This document shows positions 38,951 through 47,621 of a DNA stretch of 64,000 bases, piece by piece. Under the pieces are notes generated by a model, which did not search any database, was not told the DNA's origin, and saw nothing but the letters and a program-made list of their open reading frames with translations. How positions within the stretch are numbered: the stretch's first letter is position 1; every line of letters starts with the position of its first letter. The translations under genes were made by a program, and so were the position numbers. The stretch comes from Pseudonocardia terrae (GTDB taxonomy: Bacteria > Actinomycetota > Actinomycetes > Mycobacteriales > Pseudonocardiaceae), in the NCBI RefSeq assembly GCF_021343995.1, contig NZ_JAJTTE010000002.1:169165-233164 (forward strand). Reading direction: 5' to 3'.

Positions 38951-39256
38951 GTGCCTGCCGCCCCGGACCGCTCGACGCACCCCGATGCGTTCACCGGCCC
39001 GCACCCGGACCTGGTGCGGCACCTGGTCCGCAGCACCGCGCTCGACCCGGGCGAGGCCGCCCGTGTCGTCGACGAGGTGCTCGACTACTTCGCGGAGCCG
39101 ACCGAGGACTTCGTGCGGCGGCGGCACGCGGAGCTCCGCACCCGCGGGCTCCGCAACGACCGGATCTTCACCGTGATCCGGGACGAGCTCGACGCGCGAC
39201 GCGTGGCACCCCCGCCGCTGTCGGCGCGTCAGCTCCGGCGACTGGTGTACGGCTGA
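38951..39256 (+). CDS. Conserved actinobacterial protein, function unknown
   Basis: A 101-residue, mainly helical, charged protein without membrane segments. The pattern PDLVRHLVRSTALDPGEAAR, VLDYFAEPTEDFVRRRHAEL and SARQLRRLVYG at the C-terminus looks conserved in actinobacteria, but I know no function. The GTG at 38951 is used; no clear ribosome site is seen. It lies 48 bases before glmS and may share its transcript. Confidence 0.6.
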   Translation: MPAAPDRSTHPDAFTGPHPDLVRHLVRSTALDPGEAARVVDEVLDYFAEPTEDFVRRRHAELRTRGLRNDRIFTVIRDELDARRVAPPPLSARQLRRLVYG

Positions 39257-39304
39257 GCGAGCGTCGGTCCTGAGCAGCGCCGGCGACGACGAGGAGGAAC
39301 ACCG

Positions 39305-41143
39305 ATGTGCGGCATCGTGGGGTACGTGGGCGCGCAGGACGCGGCGCCCATCCTGATCGAGGGCCTCAACCGGCTCGAGTACCGCGGCTACGACTCGGCC
39401 GGGATCGCTGTGATCCAGCGCGGCCAGCTGAAGGTGCGCAAGGTCAGCGGCCGCGTGGCCGACCTGCAGGCGGACCTGCCCGCGCGGTTCAAGGGCGCCC
39501 CCGGCATCGGGCACACCCGCTGGGCCACGCACGGTGAGCCCACCGTCGACAACGCCCACCCGCATGTCGACAGCGCCGGCCGGATCGCCGTGGTGCACAA
39601 CGGCATCATCGAGAACGCCGAGGAGCTGCGCGCGAAGCTGCAGGCCGACGGCGTCACTTTCACCTCGCAGACCGACACCGAGACCGTCGCCCACCTCGTC
39701 GCCGCGGCCTTCGCCACCGGCGGGGCCGAGGACCTCGAGCAGGCCGTCCGCTACGCCCTGCGCCAGGTCGTCGGCGCGTACGGCATCGCCGTCGTCGACA
39801 CCGCGCACCCCGACCGGATCGTCGTCGCCCGCAACGGCTCGCCCGTGCTCCTCGGCATCGGCGAGAAGGAGATGTTCGTCGCGAGCGACGTCGCGGCGCT
39901 GGTCGGGCACACGCGTCAGGTCGTCTACCTCGACGACGGCGAGCTCGCCACCATCACCGCCGGCGGCTACCGGACCTTCACGATCGACGCCCGCTCCACC
40001 GCGAAGACCCCGTCGGAGGTGGACTGGGACGTCGTCGGCGCCGAGATCGGCGACCACGCGCACTTCCTGGTCAAGGAGATCGCCGAGCAGCCGCGCTCGA
40101 TCGAGCGGGCCATCCGCGGGCGCATCGACGAGCGTTTCAGCACCGCCCACCTCGGCGGGCTCAACCTGAGCGTGCGCGAGGCGCGCGAGTTCCGCCGCGT
40201 CAAGATCCTCGGCTGCGGCTCGGCCTGCTACGCCGGCGACCTGGGCGCCCAGCTGATCGAGGACCTGGCCCGCATGCCCGCGACGTCGGAGTCGGCCTCG
40301 GAGTTCCGCTACCGCAACCCGGTCGTCGAGCCGGACACGCTCTACGTCGCGGTCAGCCAGTCCGGCGAGACCGTCGACACCCTGGCCGCGGTGCAGGAGC
40401 TGCAGCGCAAGGGCGGCCGGGTGATCGGCATCGTCAACGTCGTCGGGTCGACGATCGCGCGCCAGGTCGACGGCGGCATCTACATCCACGCCGGCCCGGA
40501 GATGTCCGTCGCGGCGACCAAGTCGTTCACCTCGACGGTCGTGGCGTTCGCACTGCTCGCGGTGCATCTCGGCCGCATGCGCGACCTCGCGCCCACCGAG
40601 GGCCGGCGGATCCTCGACGGTCTCATGGCGCTGCCCGGCCAGATCGAGGAGATCCTCGACACGGAGAAGCGCACCGGCACGATCGAGGCCGTCGCGCGGG
40701 AGATCGCGCAGCGGCACAGCGTGCTGTTCATCGGCCGCCGCCGCGGCTGGCCAGTGGCCAAGGAGGGCGCGCAGAAGTTCAAGGAGGTCTCCTACGTGCA
40801 CGCGGAGGCCTACGCCAGCGCCGAGCTCAAGCACGGCCCGCTCGCCCTGGTCAGCCCGGAGCTGCCGACGGTCGCCTGCGTCCCGGACGACGACCTCCAC
40901 GAGAAGAACGTCTCGACCCTCGCCGAGATCCGTGCCCGCAAGGGCCCCGTCGTCGCGCTGGCGCACCATGAGCTCTCGGCGGAGCTCGCCGACCGCACCA
41001 TCGTGATCCCGCAGAGCGAGCCCGAGCTCGACCCGATCCTGATGTCGGTGCCGCTCCAGCTCCTCGCCTACCACGCCGCCGTGGCCCTGGAGCGCGACGT
41101 CGACCGCCCGCGCAACCTCGCCAAGTCCGTGACGGTGGAGTAG
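39305..41143 (+). CDS. glmS: Glutamine-fructose-6-phosphate aminotransferase (isomerizing)
   Basis: A 612-residue enzyme that makes glucosamine-6-phosphate for cell-wall precursors. The N-terminal Ntn-type glutaminase starts MCGIVGYVG with catalytic Cys-1 exposed after Met removal and has HTRWATHGEP. Two SIS domains follow (ILGCGSACYAGDLG; SQSGETVDTL; RRRGWPVAKEGAQKFKEV), and the protein ends NLAKSVTVE as in all GlmS. Length is typical. GAGGAGG-like sequence precedes the ATG. A terminator hairpin lies just downstream. No glmS ribozyme is expected or seen. Confidence 0.97.
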   Translation: MCGIVGYVGAQDAAPILIEGLNRLEYRGYDSAGIAVIQRGQLKVRKVSGRVADLQADLPARFKGAPGIGHTRWATHGEPTVDNAHPHVDSAGRIAVVHNGIIENAEELRAKLQADGVTFTSQTDTETVAHLVAAAFATGGAEDLEQAVRYALRQVVGAYGIAVVDTAHPDRIVVARNGSPVLLGIGEKEMFVASDVAALVGHTRQVVYLDDGELATITAGGYRTFTIDARSTAKTPSEVDWDVVGAEIGDHAHFLVKEIAEQPRSIERAIRGRIDERFSTAHLGGLNLSVREAREFRRVKILGCGSACYAGDLGAQLIEDLARMPATSESASEFRYRNPVVEPDTLYVAVSQSGETVDTLAAVQELQRKGGRVIGIVNVVGSTIARQVDGGIYIHAGPEMSVAATKSFTSTVVAFALLAVHLGRMRDLAPTEGRRILDGLMALPGQIEEILDTEKRTGTIEAVAREIAQRHSVLFIGRRRGWPVAKEGAQKFKEVSYVHAEAYASAELKHGPLALVSPELPTVACVPDDDLHEKNVSTLAEIRARKGPVVALAHHELSAELADRTIVIPQSEPELDPILMSVPLQLLAYHAAVALERDVDRPRNLAKSVTVE

Positions 41144-41163
41144 CCGGTCGCTCCTCGCCCGTG

Positions 41164-41190
41164 CACCCCGCCCGTTCCCGGGCGGGGCGC
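41164..41190 (+). terminator. Terminator hairpin after glmS
   Basis: The 9-bp perfect stem ccccgcccg / cgggcgggg (41166-41174, 41179-41187) has a 4-base loop and starts 23 bases after the glmS stop. There is no T-run, as often in actinobacteria. Confidence 0.6.
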
Positions 41191-41287
41191 ACTGCTCTGC
41201 GGCCTCAGGACACGGTGCCGCGCTCCAGGCGGTCGAGCCGCGCGCGGATGTCCTCCAGGATCGTCCGACGGGTGCTTCGGCGTGACC

Positions 41288-41908
41288 TCAGGCCGCGCGC
41301 CCCGGCCCCGCGAGCCAGGGGGTCGTCGGGCCTGCGAGGGGCGTGCTCATGGGGATGTGGGGGTGGCCGACGTAGGTCTCGACCGGGCCGTCGGTGCTCC
41401 AGCCGAGGCGGTGGAAGAAGCGCTCGTTGGGCAGCTGGACGTGGGCGCGCATGCGCGTTCCGTCGCGGGCGCCGGCGGCCTCGACGGCGAAGCGGACGAG
41501 CGGGCCGCCGATCGCGGCGGAGCGGAACCCGGGGAGCACGGCGAGGCGGTCGCCGACCCACTCGCCAGGGCGGCCGGCCGGGTAGAGCCGGACGGTACCG
41601 GCGGGGCGGCCGAGGTGCGTGGCCAGGACGTGGACGACGTCGTCCCGGGCGTCGTGTGCATCGAGGTCGGAGTCGGCGAACACGCCCTGCTCGGCCACGA
41701 ACACCGCATGCCGGATCGCGTGGTGGGCGGCGCACGTGGCCGTGTCGGTGGCCGGGCGACAGACGACCGGGTCGACGCCGACCAGCACGTTGACCGGCCG
41801 CACGGGCCGGATCCGCGACGGGGTCGCTCCCGGTCGCCCGGCGCCGGTCGCCCGCCCCTCCCTGCCATCTCCTGCAAGCCCGACCTGCGCCGGCAGCACG
41901 GCCGTCAT
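41288..41908 (-). CDS. MSMEG_0567/Sll0786-type N-acetyltransferase (Nit1 cluster)
   Basis: A 206-residue GNAT enzyme. The acetyl-CoA domain core is IRHAVFVAEQGVFADSDLD, GTVRLYPAGRPGEWVGDRLA, RFAVEAAGARDGTRMRAHVQ and FFHRLGW. This arrangement matches the acetyltransferase of the 'nitrogen starvation' cluster known in mycobacteria and cyanobacteria around the nitrilase Nit1. The acceptor is unknown. The ATG overlaps the radical SAM stop by four bases, so the two are coupled. An 80-base tail after its stop holds a short frame (ILEDIRARLDRLER) with no proper start. Confidence 0.75.
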   Translation of the reverse strand: MTAVLPAQVGLAGDGREGRATGAGRPGATPSRIRPVRPVNVLVGVDPVVCRPATDTATCAAHHAIRHAVFVAEQGVFADSDLDAHDARDDVVHVLATHLGRPAGTVRLYPAGRPGEWVGDRLAVLPGFRSAAIGGPLVRFAVEAAGARDGTRMRAHVQLPNERFFHRLGWSTDGPVETYVGHPHIPMSTPLAGPTTPWLAGPGRAA

Positions 41909-43095
41909 GCGCCCGGGCGCTTCCCGATCTGCAGCAGCGGCGCACCGCCGCCCGCCCCGCCGGACCCGCACGGCGTGGCCCCGCCCGACTGCTGGACGAG
42001 GTTGAGCGAGGAGCACGCCTGGCACCGGGCGCAGCCGGCGACGGCGGTGTCCGCGCCCAGTCCGCGCTCGGCCAGGAACCCGGCGACCTTGCGGTAGATC
42101 GGCTCGGTGTACTCGCGCGCCGGCGCCGGTACCGCCTCCATCAGCGAGCCCGCCACCGGCCGCAGCGGCACGACGAAGGGATAGACGCCGATGTCGACAG
42201 CCCGCCGGCACATCTCCACGGTCAGGTCCGGGTCCTCGCCCATGCCGAGGATCACGTACGTGGACACCCGGCCCTCGCCGAACAGCTGCACCGCCCGCTC
42301 CCAGGTGCGGAAGTAGGTGTCGATGCCGGTCCGGAACTTGCCGGGCGCGACGCGGGCCAGCACCGCCGGGTCGAAGGACTCGACATGGATGCCCACCGAG
42401 TCGACGCCCATGCCGTGGACCTGGTGCAGCACGTCCAGCGAGCGCGGCGGCTCGAACTGGACCTCCACGGGCAGGCCCGCGGCCTCCTTCACGGCCTGCC
42501 CGCACCGCGCGACGTACAGCGCCCCGCGGTCGGGCGCGACCGACGAGCCGGTGGTCAGCGTGGCGTCGACGGCACCGTCGAGATCGCGCGCCGCGACGGC
42601 GACCTCGGCCAGCATCTCGGGCGTCTTCTTCGCGATCGTGGCGCCGGCGGCGAGCGAGACCCCGATCCCGCAGAACCCGCACTGGTCGGAGTTGCCCCAG
42701 TAGTTGCAGGCCTGCACCACGGTGGAGGCGAGCGAGTCGAGGTGGAGCAACGCGATCTGGTGGTACGGGACGCCGTCGGCGGTCTCGAGCTCGTAGAACC
42801 GCGGGCGCCGTGTCCCGGAGACCGAGGCGACCTTCACGCCGTCGCGGTAGATGCCCTGGCCCTCGTCCTCGGCCCGCAGCGCGTAGGGAGAGGTCGCGTT
42901 CGGCGGGACCGTGACGGGGACGCCCTCGATCCAGAGCATCCCGGAGTCCGACGGGCCGGCGCCGCCGGTGCGGGAGGTCTCGAGCTCGGTCTCGATCCGC
43001 AGGCCCACGCTCTGCAGATCCATGATCAGTGCGGCCGTGTCGCGGGTCGGTGCCTCGACGGCGTCGCCCGGGCTGCGCTCGTCGGTCACGGTCAT
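41905..43095 (-). CDS. MSMEG_0568-type radical SAM protein (Nit1 cluster)
   Basis: A 396-residue BioB-like radical SAM enzyme. The cluster-binding cysteines are in ACNYWGNSDQCGFCGIG, a CX8CX2C spacing rather than CX3CX2C. The barrel shows DATLTTGSS and ILGMGEDPDLTVEMC. The C-terminus has a second cysteine group (AGCARCQACSS) that could bind an auxiliary iron-sulfur cluster, followed by a Gly-rich stretch. It is a marker gene of the Nit1 cluster of unknown chemistry. GGAG lies a few bases before the ATG at 43095. It is divergent from the glycosyltransferase of the same cluster. Confidence 0.85.
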   Translation of the reverse strand: MTVTDERSPGDAVEAPTRDTAALIMDLQSVGLRIETELETSRTGGAGPSDSGMLWIEGVPVTVPPNATSPYALRAEDEGQGIYRDGVKVASVSGTRRPRFYELETADGVPYHQIALLHLDSLASTVVQACNYWGNSDQCGFCGIGVSLAAGATIAKKTPEMLAEVAVAARDLDGAVDATLTTGSSVAPDRGALYVARCGQAVKEAAGLPVEVQFEPPRSLDVLHQVHGMGVDSVGIHVESFDPAVLARVAPGKFRTGIDTYFRTWERAVQLFGEGRVSTYVILGMGEDPDLTVEMCRRAVDIGVYPFVVPLRPVAGSLMEAVPAPAREYTEPIYRKVAGFLAERGLGADTAVAGCARCQACSSLNLVQQSGGATPCGSGGAGGGAPLLQIGKRPGA

Positions 43096-43158
43096 GCGAG
43101 AGCTCCTCCACTATCGGACACGGTCGTCTCCCATCAGAGAATTCACTATGGTGGACGC

Positions 43159-44442
43159 GTGCGCAACATCGTCAACGGGACTGGGGCCGGGCTCACGAGG
43201 GTCGCCCTGCTGACCCACTCGACGTCGCCCCGCGGCGGGCACGTCCACACGCTCGGCCTGGGCGAGGCACTGCACCGCGCCGGACAGCCCATGCACCTGT
43301 TCGCGCTCGGCGACCCGGCGAAGGGGCTCTACCGGCCCGTCGACCTGCCGCACACGATCGTGCCGGGACCCCGCCGCGAGGGCACCACGCTCACCGAGCG
43401 GACCCTCGACGGCATCGAGCGGCTCGCGGCCGCGCTGGCGGCGCGGATCGGGGAGTTCGACGTCCTGCACGCGCAGGACTGCATCGCCGCCCGGGCCGCG
43501 CTCGCCGCCCGGGACCGCACCGGCGCCGCGGTCACGGTGCTGCGCACCACCCACCACGTCGACGACTTCACCACCCCGGTCCTCGTCGAGTGCCAGCGCC
43601 GCGCGATCACCGAGCCGGACCGGGTGCTCGTGGTGTCGGAGCAGTGGCGCGACATCCTCGCCCGCGACTTCGGGGTCGCCCCGACGGTCGTGCCGAACGG
43701 CGTGGACCGGCACCGGTTCGCCCACCCGGCGCCGGTGCCGAAGCGCGACGACGGGCGGTTCCTGCTGCTCGCGGTCGGTGGGATCGAGCCGCGCAAGGGC
43801 ACGGTGCACGCCTTCCGCGCGCTCGCCCGGCTGCGTCGCGAGGGGCTGGACCCGGTGCTCGCGGTCGTCGGCGGACACTCCTTCCAGGACTTCGCGCCGT
43901 ACCGGGAGGCCGCGCTGGCGGAGCTGCCCGGGCTGGGGCTGGACCCCGGTCGCGACGTCGTCGAGCTGGGCACGCTCACCGACGCCGAGCTGGCCGGCTG
44001 GTACGCCGCCGCCGACGCGCTCTGCTACCCGTCCACCGCCGAGGGCTTCGGGCTCGTCGCGATCGAGGCGATGGCACTGGGCCTGCCGGTGGTCGCGAGC
44101 GACCTGCCCGTCTTCCGCGAGCACCTCACCGACGGCGTCGACGCGCTGCTGCCGGCCGTGGGGGACGAGGCCGCGCTCGCCGCCGCCCTCCGCCGGGTGA
44201 TCACCGAGCCGGAGCTGCGAGCCGCACTCGTGCGAGAGGGGGCGCGCACCGCGGCCCGGTTCACGTGGGAGCGCTCGGCGGAGGTCCACACCGGGATCTA
44301 CGTGCGGTCGACCCCCGCAGGGTCAGCCCCCACGCCGTCGAATCCGGCACAGGCGAATCCGGCACAGGCGAATCCGGCACAGGCGAATCCGGCACAGGCG
44401 AACTCCGCACAGTCGACTCCCGCGCGGCCGGTGCGCGCCTGA
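43159..44442 (+). CDS. MSMEG_0565-type glycosyltransferase (Nit1 cluster)
   Basis: A 427-residue GT4-type retaining glycosyltransferase: N-terminal Rossmann domain (VALLTHSTSPRGGHVHTLGL), hinge, and C-terminal nucleotide-sugar domain with GGIEPRKG and the EX7E motif region in STAEGFGLVAIEAMALG. It belongs to the family that accompanies Nit1-cluster radical SAM genes. The final 45 residues are a low-complexity tail made of NPAQA repeats, encoded by a 15-bp tandem repeat, which is not part of the enzyme fold. The GTG at 43159 lies 8 bases after a CACTAT box, so it may be leaderless. It converges on the GAF regulator with a 6-base gap. Confidence 0.85.
   Translation: MRNIVNGTGAGLTRVALLTHSTSPRGGHVHTLGLGEALHRAGQPMHLFALGDPAKGLYRPVDLPHTIVPGPRREGTTLTERTLDGIERLAAALAARIGEFDVLHAQDCIAARAALAARDRTGAAVTVLRTTHHVDDFTTPVLVECQRRAITEPDRVLVVSEQWRDILARDFGVAPTVVPNGVDRHRFAHPAPVPKRDDGRFLLLAVGGIEPRKGTVHAFRALARLRREGLDPVLAVVGGHSFQDFAPYREAALAELPGLGLDPGRDVVELGTLTDAELAGWYAAADALCYPSTAEGFGLVAIEAMALGLPVVASDLPVFREHLTDGVDALLPAVGDEAALAAALRRVITEPELRAALVREGARTAARFTWERSAEVHTGIYVRSTPAGSAPTPSNPAQANPAQANPAQANPAQANSAQSTPARPVRA
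44341..44415 (+). repeat. 15-bp tandem repeat, four perfect copies plus one degenerate
   Basis: The unit aatccggcacaggcg occurs four times without change (44341-44400), followed by a degenerate copy aactccgcacagtcg. Each unit encodes NPAQA in the C-terminal tail of the glycosyltransferase. Because the unit is a multiple of three, copy-number change would not shift the frame. Confidence 0.92.
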
Positions 44443-44448
44443 GGAGCG

Positions 44449-46002
44449 CTACTCCGCGAGCAGCCGCGCGACCCGCGACTCCGCGATCGCGCGGCGCGGG
44501 TCGCCGGCGGGCAGCATGTCGACGAGCAGCTCGTGCGCCTCGAGATCGTCCCGCCCCAGGCGGTGGGTGGCGTAGCCGTGCACGAGGTCGACGTCGTCGG
44601 ACTCCAGGACGGCCCGGCGCAGCCCGACCTCCAGCTCGTCCCGCGCCCCCCGGATCTCCGGGGCGTCGGACCGGGGGAGGAGCGGGCCGGCACAGGCCCG
44701 CAGCGCGTCGCCGACCCGGCCCTCGCGCAACGCGCGGCGGACCGTGCCGAAGTCCGTGTCGACCACGGCGTCGAGCCGGTACGGGCGGGTCTTGAGCACG
44801 TCCGTGCCGATCAGCGCGCGCAGCCGGTGGATCTCGCCGCGGACGGTGGTCTGGTTGCCGTCGTCGCCGTAGAGGAGGAAGGCGAGCCGCTCGGCGGTGA
44901 GCCCCTCCGGGTGCAGCGCGAGCGCGGTGAGGATCTCGGCCGGGCGCAGGGTGAGCCCGTGGCTCTCGCCGTCGAGCACCACGGTCGGGCTGCCGTCGCC
45001 CAGGAAGCGCAACGACAGCGCGTGCCGGGGCGCCTCGACGGCCGCGGCGCGCCCGGTGCGCCGCGCGGCCCGCAGCAGGTAGCCCTCGGCCAGCGGCTCG
45101 ACGTGCATCTCCCGCCCGTCGGCCAGCCGGACCCGGTCGGCGCCGGCGGTGATCGGGTCCAGGTCGACCCGCTCGGGCCACTCGCCGAACGGCTCGCCCG
45201 CGATGATCCGGCCGGTGGGCGTGACGAGCGCGCCCGGCGTGCCGCGCAGGCTCTGCAGGTGCGGCTGGTTGCGGGTGCGCAGCCGCTCGTCGGCGATCGC
45301 GAGCTGCATCCGCATCTGGTTCTCGGCGAGCTGCGCGGTGGCCGTGACCAGCGCGAGCATCGCGGGGTGGATCGTGCGCCGCGGGCCGGTGATGTCGATG
45401 GCGCCGACGATCCGGCCGGTGTCCGGGTCCGTGACGGGCGCGGCCACGCACGTCCACGCGTGCACGGCGCGCACGAGGTGCTCGGTCGAATGGATCTGCA
45501 CGGGCTTGCCGACGGCGAGGGTCGTGCCCATCGCGTTGGTCCCGATGGCCTCCTCGGACCAGCAGGAGCCCTCGACCAGGCCCACCCGGTCCGCGGGCCG
45601 CAGGACGGCGTTGGCGCCCTCGCGCCACAGCACGATGCCCTGCTCGTCCGTGACGACGACGACGTGCATCGCCTCCTCGGCGATGCTCACCAGGTTGCTG
45701 CGCAGCAACGGCATGACGTTGTGCAGCGGGTGCGCGGCCAGCCGTGCGGCGCTCTCGGACCGGTCGAACCGGAACGGCGGCAGCGCCGTGGCGGGGTCGA
45801 TCGCGGCGGCGAGGCTGCGTTCCCAGGACTCGGAGACCAGCCGGCGGACGGTGGCGTCCCCCGTGTCGTCGAGGACCGCCTCGAACAGCTCGTCGACCGC
45901 ACGGGCCGGCGAGACGGGCAGGCCGGACCCCGGCTCGCGCTCGACCACTCCGTCGACTGGCATCGGCTCCCCGACTGTCCACCTGCTTGCGGCACCCATC
46001 AT
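44449..46002 (-). CDS. GAF-domain transcriptional regulator (AcoR-like sensor without AAA domain)
   Basis: A 517-residue protein. The N-terminal half resembles the sensor part of AcoR/MimR-type activators: [35 protein letters not shown] and a GAF domain with [20 protein letters not shown]. The sigma-54 AAA domain is absent. Instead the C-terminal half has a winged-helix-like segment ([34 protein letters not shown]). This sensor-plus-winged-helix layout is common in actinobacteria near alcohol and aldehyde metabolism genes. The ATG at 46002 follows GGAGGTG. It is divergent from the response regulator at 46139. Confidence 0.75.
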   Translation of the reverse strand: MMGAASRWTVGEPMPVDGVVEREPGSGLPVSPARAVDELFEAVLDDTGDATVRRLVSESWERSLAAAIDPATALPPFRFDRSESAARLAAHPLHNVMPLLRSNLVSIAEEAMHVVVVTDEQGIVLWREGANAVLRPADRVGLVEGSCWSEEAIGTNAMGTTLAVGKPVQIHSTEHLVRAVHAWTCVAAPVTDPDTGRIVGAIDITGPRRTIHPAMLALVTATAQLAENQMRMQLAIADERLRTRNQPHLQSLRGTPGALVTPTGRIIAGEPFGEWPERVDLDPITAGADRVRLADGREMHVEPLAEGYLLRAARRTGRAAAVEAPRHALSLRFLGDGSPTVVLDGESHGLTLRPAEILTALALHPEGLTAERLAFLLYGDDGNQTTVRGEIHRLRALIGTDVLKTRPYRLDAVVDTDFGTVRRALREGRVGDALRACAGPLLPRSDAPEIRGARDELEVGLRRAVLESDDVDLVHGYATHRLGRDDLEAHELLVDMLPAGDPRRAIAESRVARLLAE

Positions 46003-46138
46003 CGTTCACCTCCACCCGGATCAGCAAGGCGAGGTTGCGCCTGTCCGAGCGGGCAGCGTGAGCGTGCAACGAACGGGCAACGTGACTCACCTTACCGTCG
46101 CCGCGACAACGACCCGTCGACGTTCGAAAGGCTCAGCG

Positions 46139-46912
46139 ATGACCGCAGAACTCGCCGATATCAGGGTCCTCGACGCGCGCCCGGCGCAGCCCACGCGCAT
46201 CCCCACGGTCACCGGGGCCTCGGACACGGGCCGCGGGGACTCCCCGTTCGCCACCGTCCGCACCGGCCGGATCCTGGTCGTCGACGGCGAGGGCATCGTG
46301 CGCCTCGGCCTGCGCCACCTGTTCGCCGCCGAGCCCGACCTGCGGATCGTCGGCGAGGCCGCCACCCCGCGCGACGCGCTCGTCGCGGCGGACCGGCTGC
46401 GCCCGGACGTCGTGCTCCTCGACGTGGACCTCGGCCGCGGCGACTCGGCCGGCATCGACGTGGCCCGCGCGCTGCTGCAGCGCCACCGCGGCACCCGGAT
46501 CCTCGTGCTGACGGCCTGCCGCGACCGGGAGACCATGCTCCGCACGGTCCGCCTCGGGGTGCACGGCTACCTCCGCAAGGGCGCCGACACCGCCGACATC
46601 GTGGCCGCCGTCCGCACCCTGCTGCGCGGCGACGCCGTGTTCGACTCGCGGATCACCACGATGATGATGGACGCGCTGCGCGACCCGCGGGAGCCGTCCG
46701 GCCCGACCGGCCCGCGCGGCCCGCTGCTCACCGAGCGCGAGAACCAGGTGCTCAAGCTGCTGGCGACCGGGATGTCGAACCGGGAGATCGCGACCGAGCT
46801 GGTGATCAGCGAGGCGACGGTGAAGTTCCACGTCCGCAACCTGCGGGACAAGCTCGACGTCCGCCGCCGCACCGAGATCGTCTACACCGCGACCCGGCAG
46901 GGGATCGTCTAG
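46139..46912 (+). CDS. LuxR/NarL-family response regulator (orphan)
   Basis: A 257-residue regulator. After a 40-residue tail, the receiver domain (about 43-165) has the phospho-acceptor Asp in VVLLDVDLG, the acidic pocket in ILVVDGEG (usually DD, here DG) and the conserved Lys in GYLRKGAD. The LuxR-type DNA-binding domain (about 195-255) has [20 protein letters not shown] and [10 protein letters not shown]. No histidine kinase gene is nearby. The missing second acidic residue may weaken metal binding and phosphorylation. It shares a 136-base region with the GAF regulator and may be controlled by it. Confidence 0.87.
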   Translation: MTAELADIRVLDARPAQPTRIPTVTGASDTGRGDSPFATVRTGRILVVDGEGIVRLGLRHLFAAEPDLRIVGEAATPRDALVAADRLRPDVVLLDVDLGRGDSAGIDVARALLQRHRGTRILVLTACRDRETMLRTVRLGVHGYLRKGADTADIVAAVRTLLRGDAVFDSRITTMMMDALRDPREPSGPTGPRGPLLTERENQVLKLLATGMSNREIATELVISEATVKFHVRNLRDKLDVRRRTEIVYTATRQGIV

Positions 46913-46918
46913 GGCCCG

Positions 46919-46952
46919 CGCGGCCGGCGTGTCGACGGGACCGCCGGCCGCG
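46919..46952. terminator. Bidirectional terminator hairpin
   Basis: A perfect 10-bp stem (cgcggccggc / gccggccgcg) with a 14-base loop lies between the convergent response-regulator and dhaL genes. Confidence 0.6.
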
Positions 46953-47024
46953 TGACGCACGGCTGTGCGCGGTGGGTGGTGCTCCGGCACCACCGACCGC
47001 GCGCGGGCATGTCAGCGGGGGACG

Positions 47025-47621
47025 TCAGCGCTGGTCCGCGGCCTCCGCCACGGTCCGGAAGAACAACGCGATGCCGACGGCGCCGGGGTCCGGCTCGCCC
47101 TTGACCCGCTCGCCGACGTAGCTCGCCCGGCCCATCCGCGCACGCAGGTCGGCAGTGCGGTCCGCCCCCTCCCGTGCCGCTCGGGCGGCCGCGGCGAAGC
47201 CCTGCGGCACGGCCTCGACGGCGGGGGCCAGGGCGTCGACCAGCGTGCGGTCGCCGACCCGCGCCTCACCGACGCGCTGGATCGCGGCGAGCCCGGCCTT
47301 CGCGCCCTCGCCGAAGGCGGCCACCGGATCGGTGCCCGCGCCGTCCAGCGCGTGCGCGATCTCGGTGAACAGCAGCCCGAGCAGCGGGCCGCTGGTGCCG
47401 CCGACCTCGTCGAGGAACACCTCGCCGAGCGCGCCGAAGGCCGAGACGCCACCGTCGCCCGCGCTCTTCTCGAACCGCAGCACCGCGTCCCGCAGCCCGC
47501 CGCGGAGGTTGTCGCCGAAGTCGCCGTCGCCGCTGCGCTGGTCGAGCTCGGTGAGCTCGGCGTGCGCGTCCTCCGCGGCCTGCGCGAACCGGCGCAGCAC
47601 GGCTTCCTGGTCGAACGCCAT
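47025..47621 (-). CDS. dhaL: Dihydroxyacetone kinase subunit DhaL
   Basis: A 198-residue ATP/ADP-binding subunit of the Dak kinase. The nucleotide and metal site is seen in LDQRSGDGDFGDNLRGG (conserved Asp triad, usually GDGDxG) and GGTSGPLLGLLF; the C-terminal loop ASYVGERVKGEPDPGAV is conserved. Its ATG overlaps the dhaK stop (ATGA). No DhaM phosphotransfer protein is present, so whether ATP or a remote PTS protein supplies phosphate is open. Actinobacterial Dak-type kinases may act on dihydroxyacetone or on C4 keto-sugars. Confidence 0.9.
   Translation of the reverse strand: MAFDQEAVLRRFAQAAEDAHAELTELDQRSGDGDFGDNLRGGLRDAVLRFEKSAGDGGVSAFGALGEVFLDEVGGTSGPLLGLLFTEIAHALDGAGTDPVAAFGEGAKAGLAAIQRVGEARVGDRTLVDALAPAVEAVPQGFAAAARAAREGADRTADLRARMGRASYVGERVKGEPDPGAVGIALFFRTVAEAADQR

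Noticed and set aside
34541..41074. 2177-residue open frame on the minus strand opposite the ABC exporter and glmS
   Set aside because: It runs across two recognised genes and intergenic DNA, has Arg/Gln/Asp/Glu-rich low-complexity sequence and no start signal.
41205..41287. Short minus-strand frame ending ILEDIRARLDRLER after the acetyltransferase gene
   Set aside because: It looks like a helical protein tail, but no ATG, GTG or TTG start exists in its open part after the preceding stop; perhaps a gene remnant.
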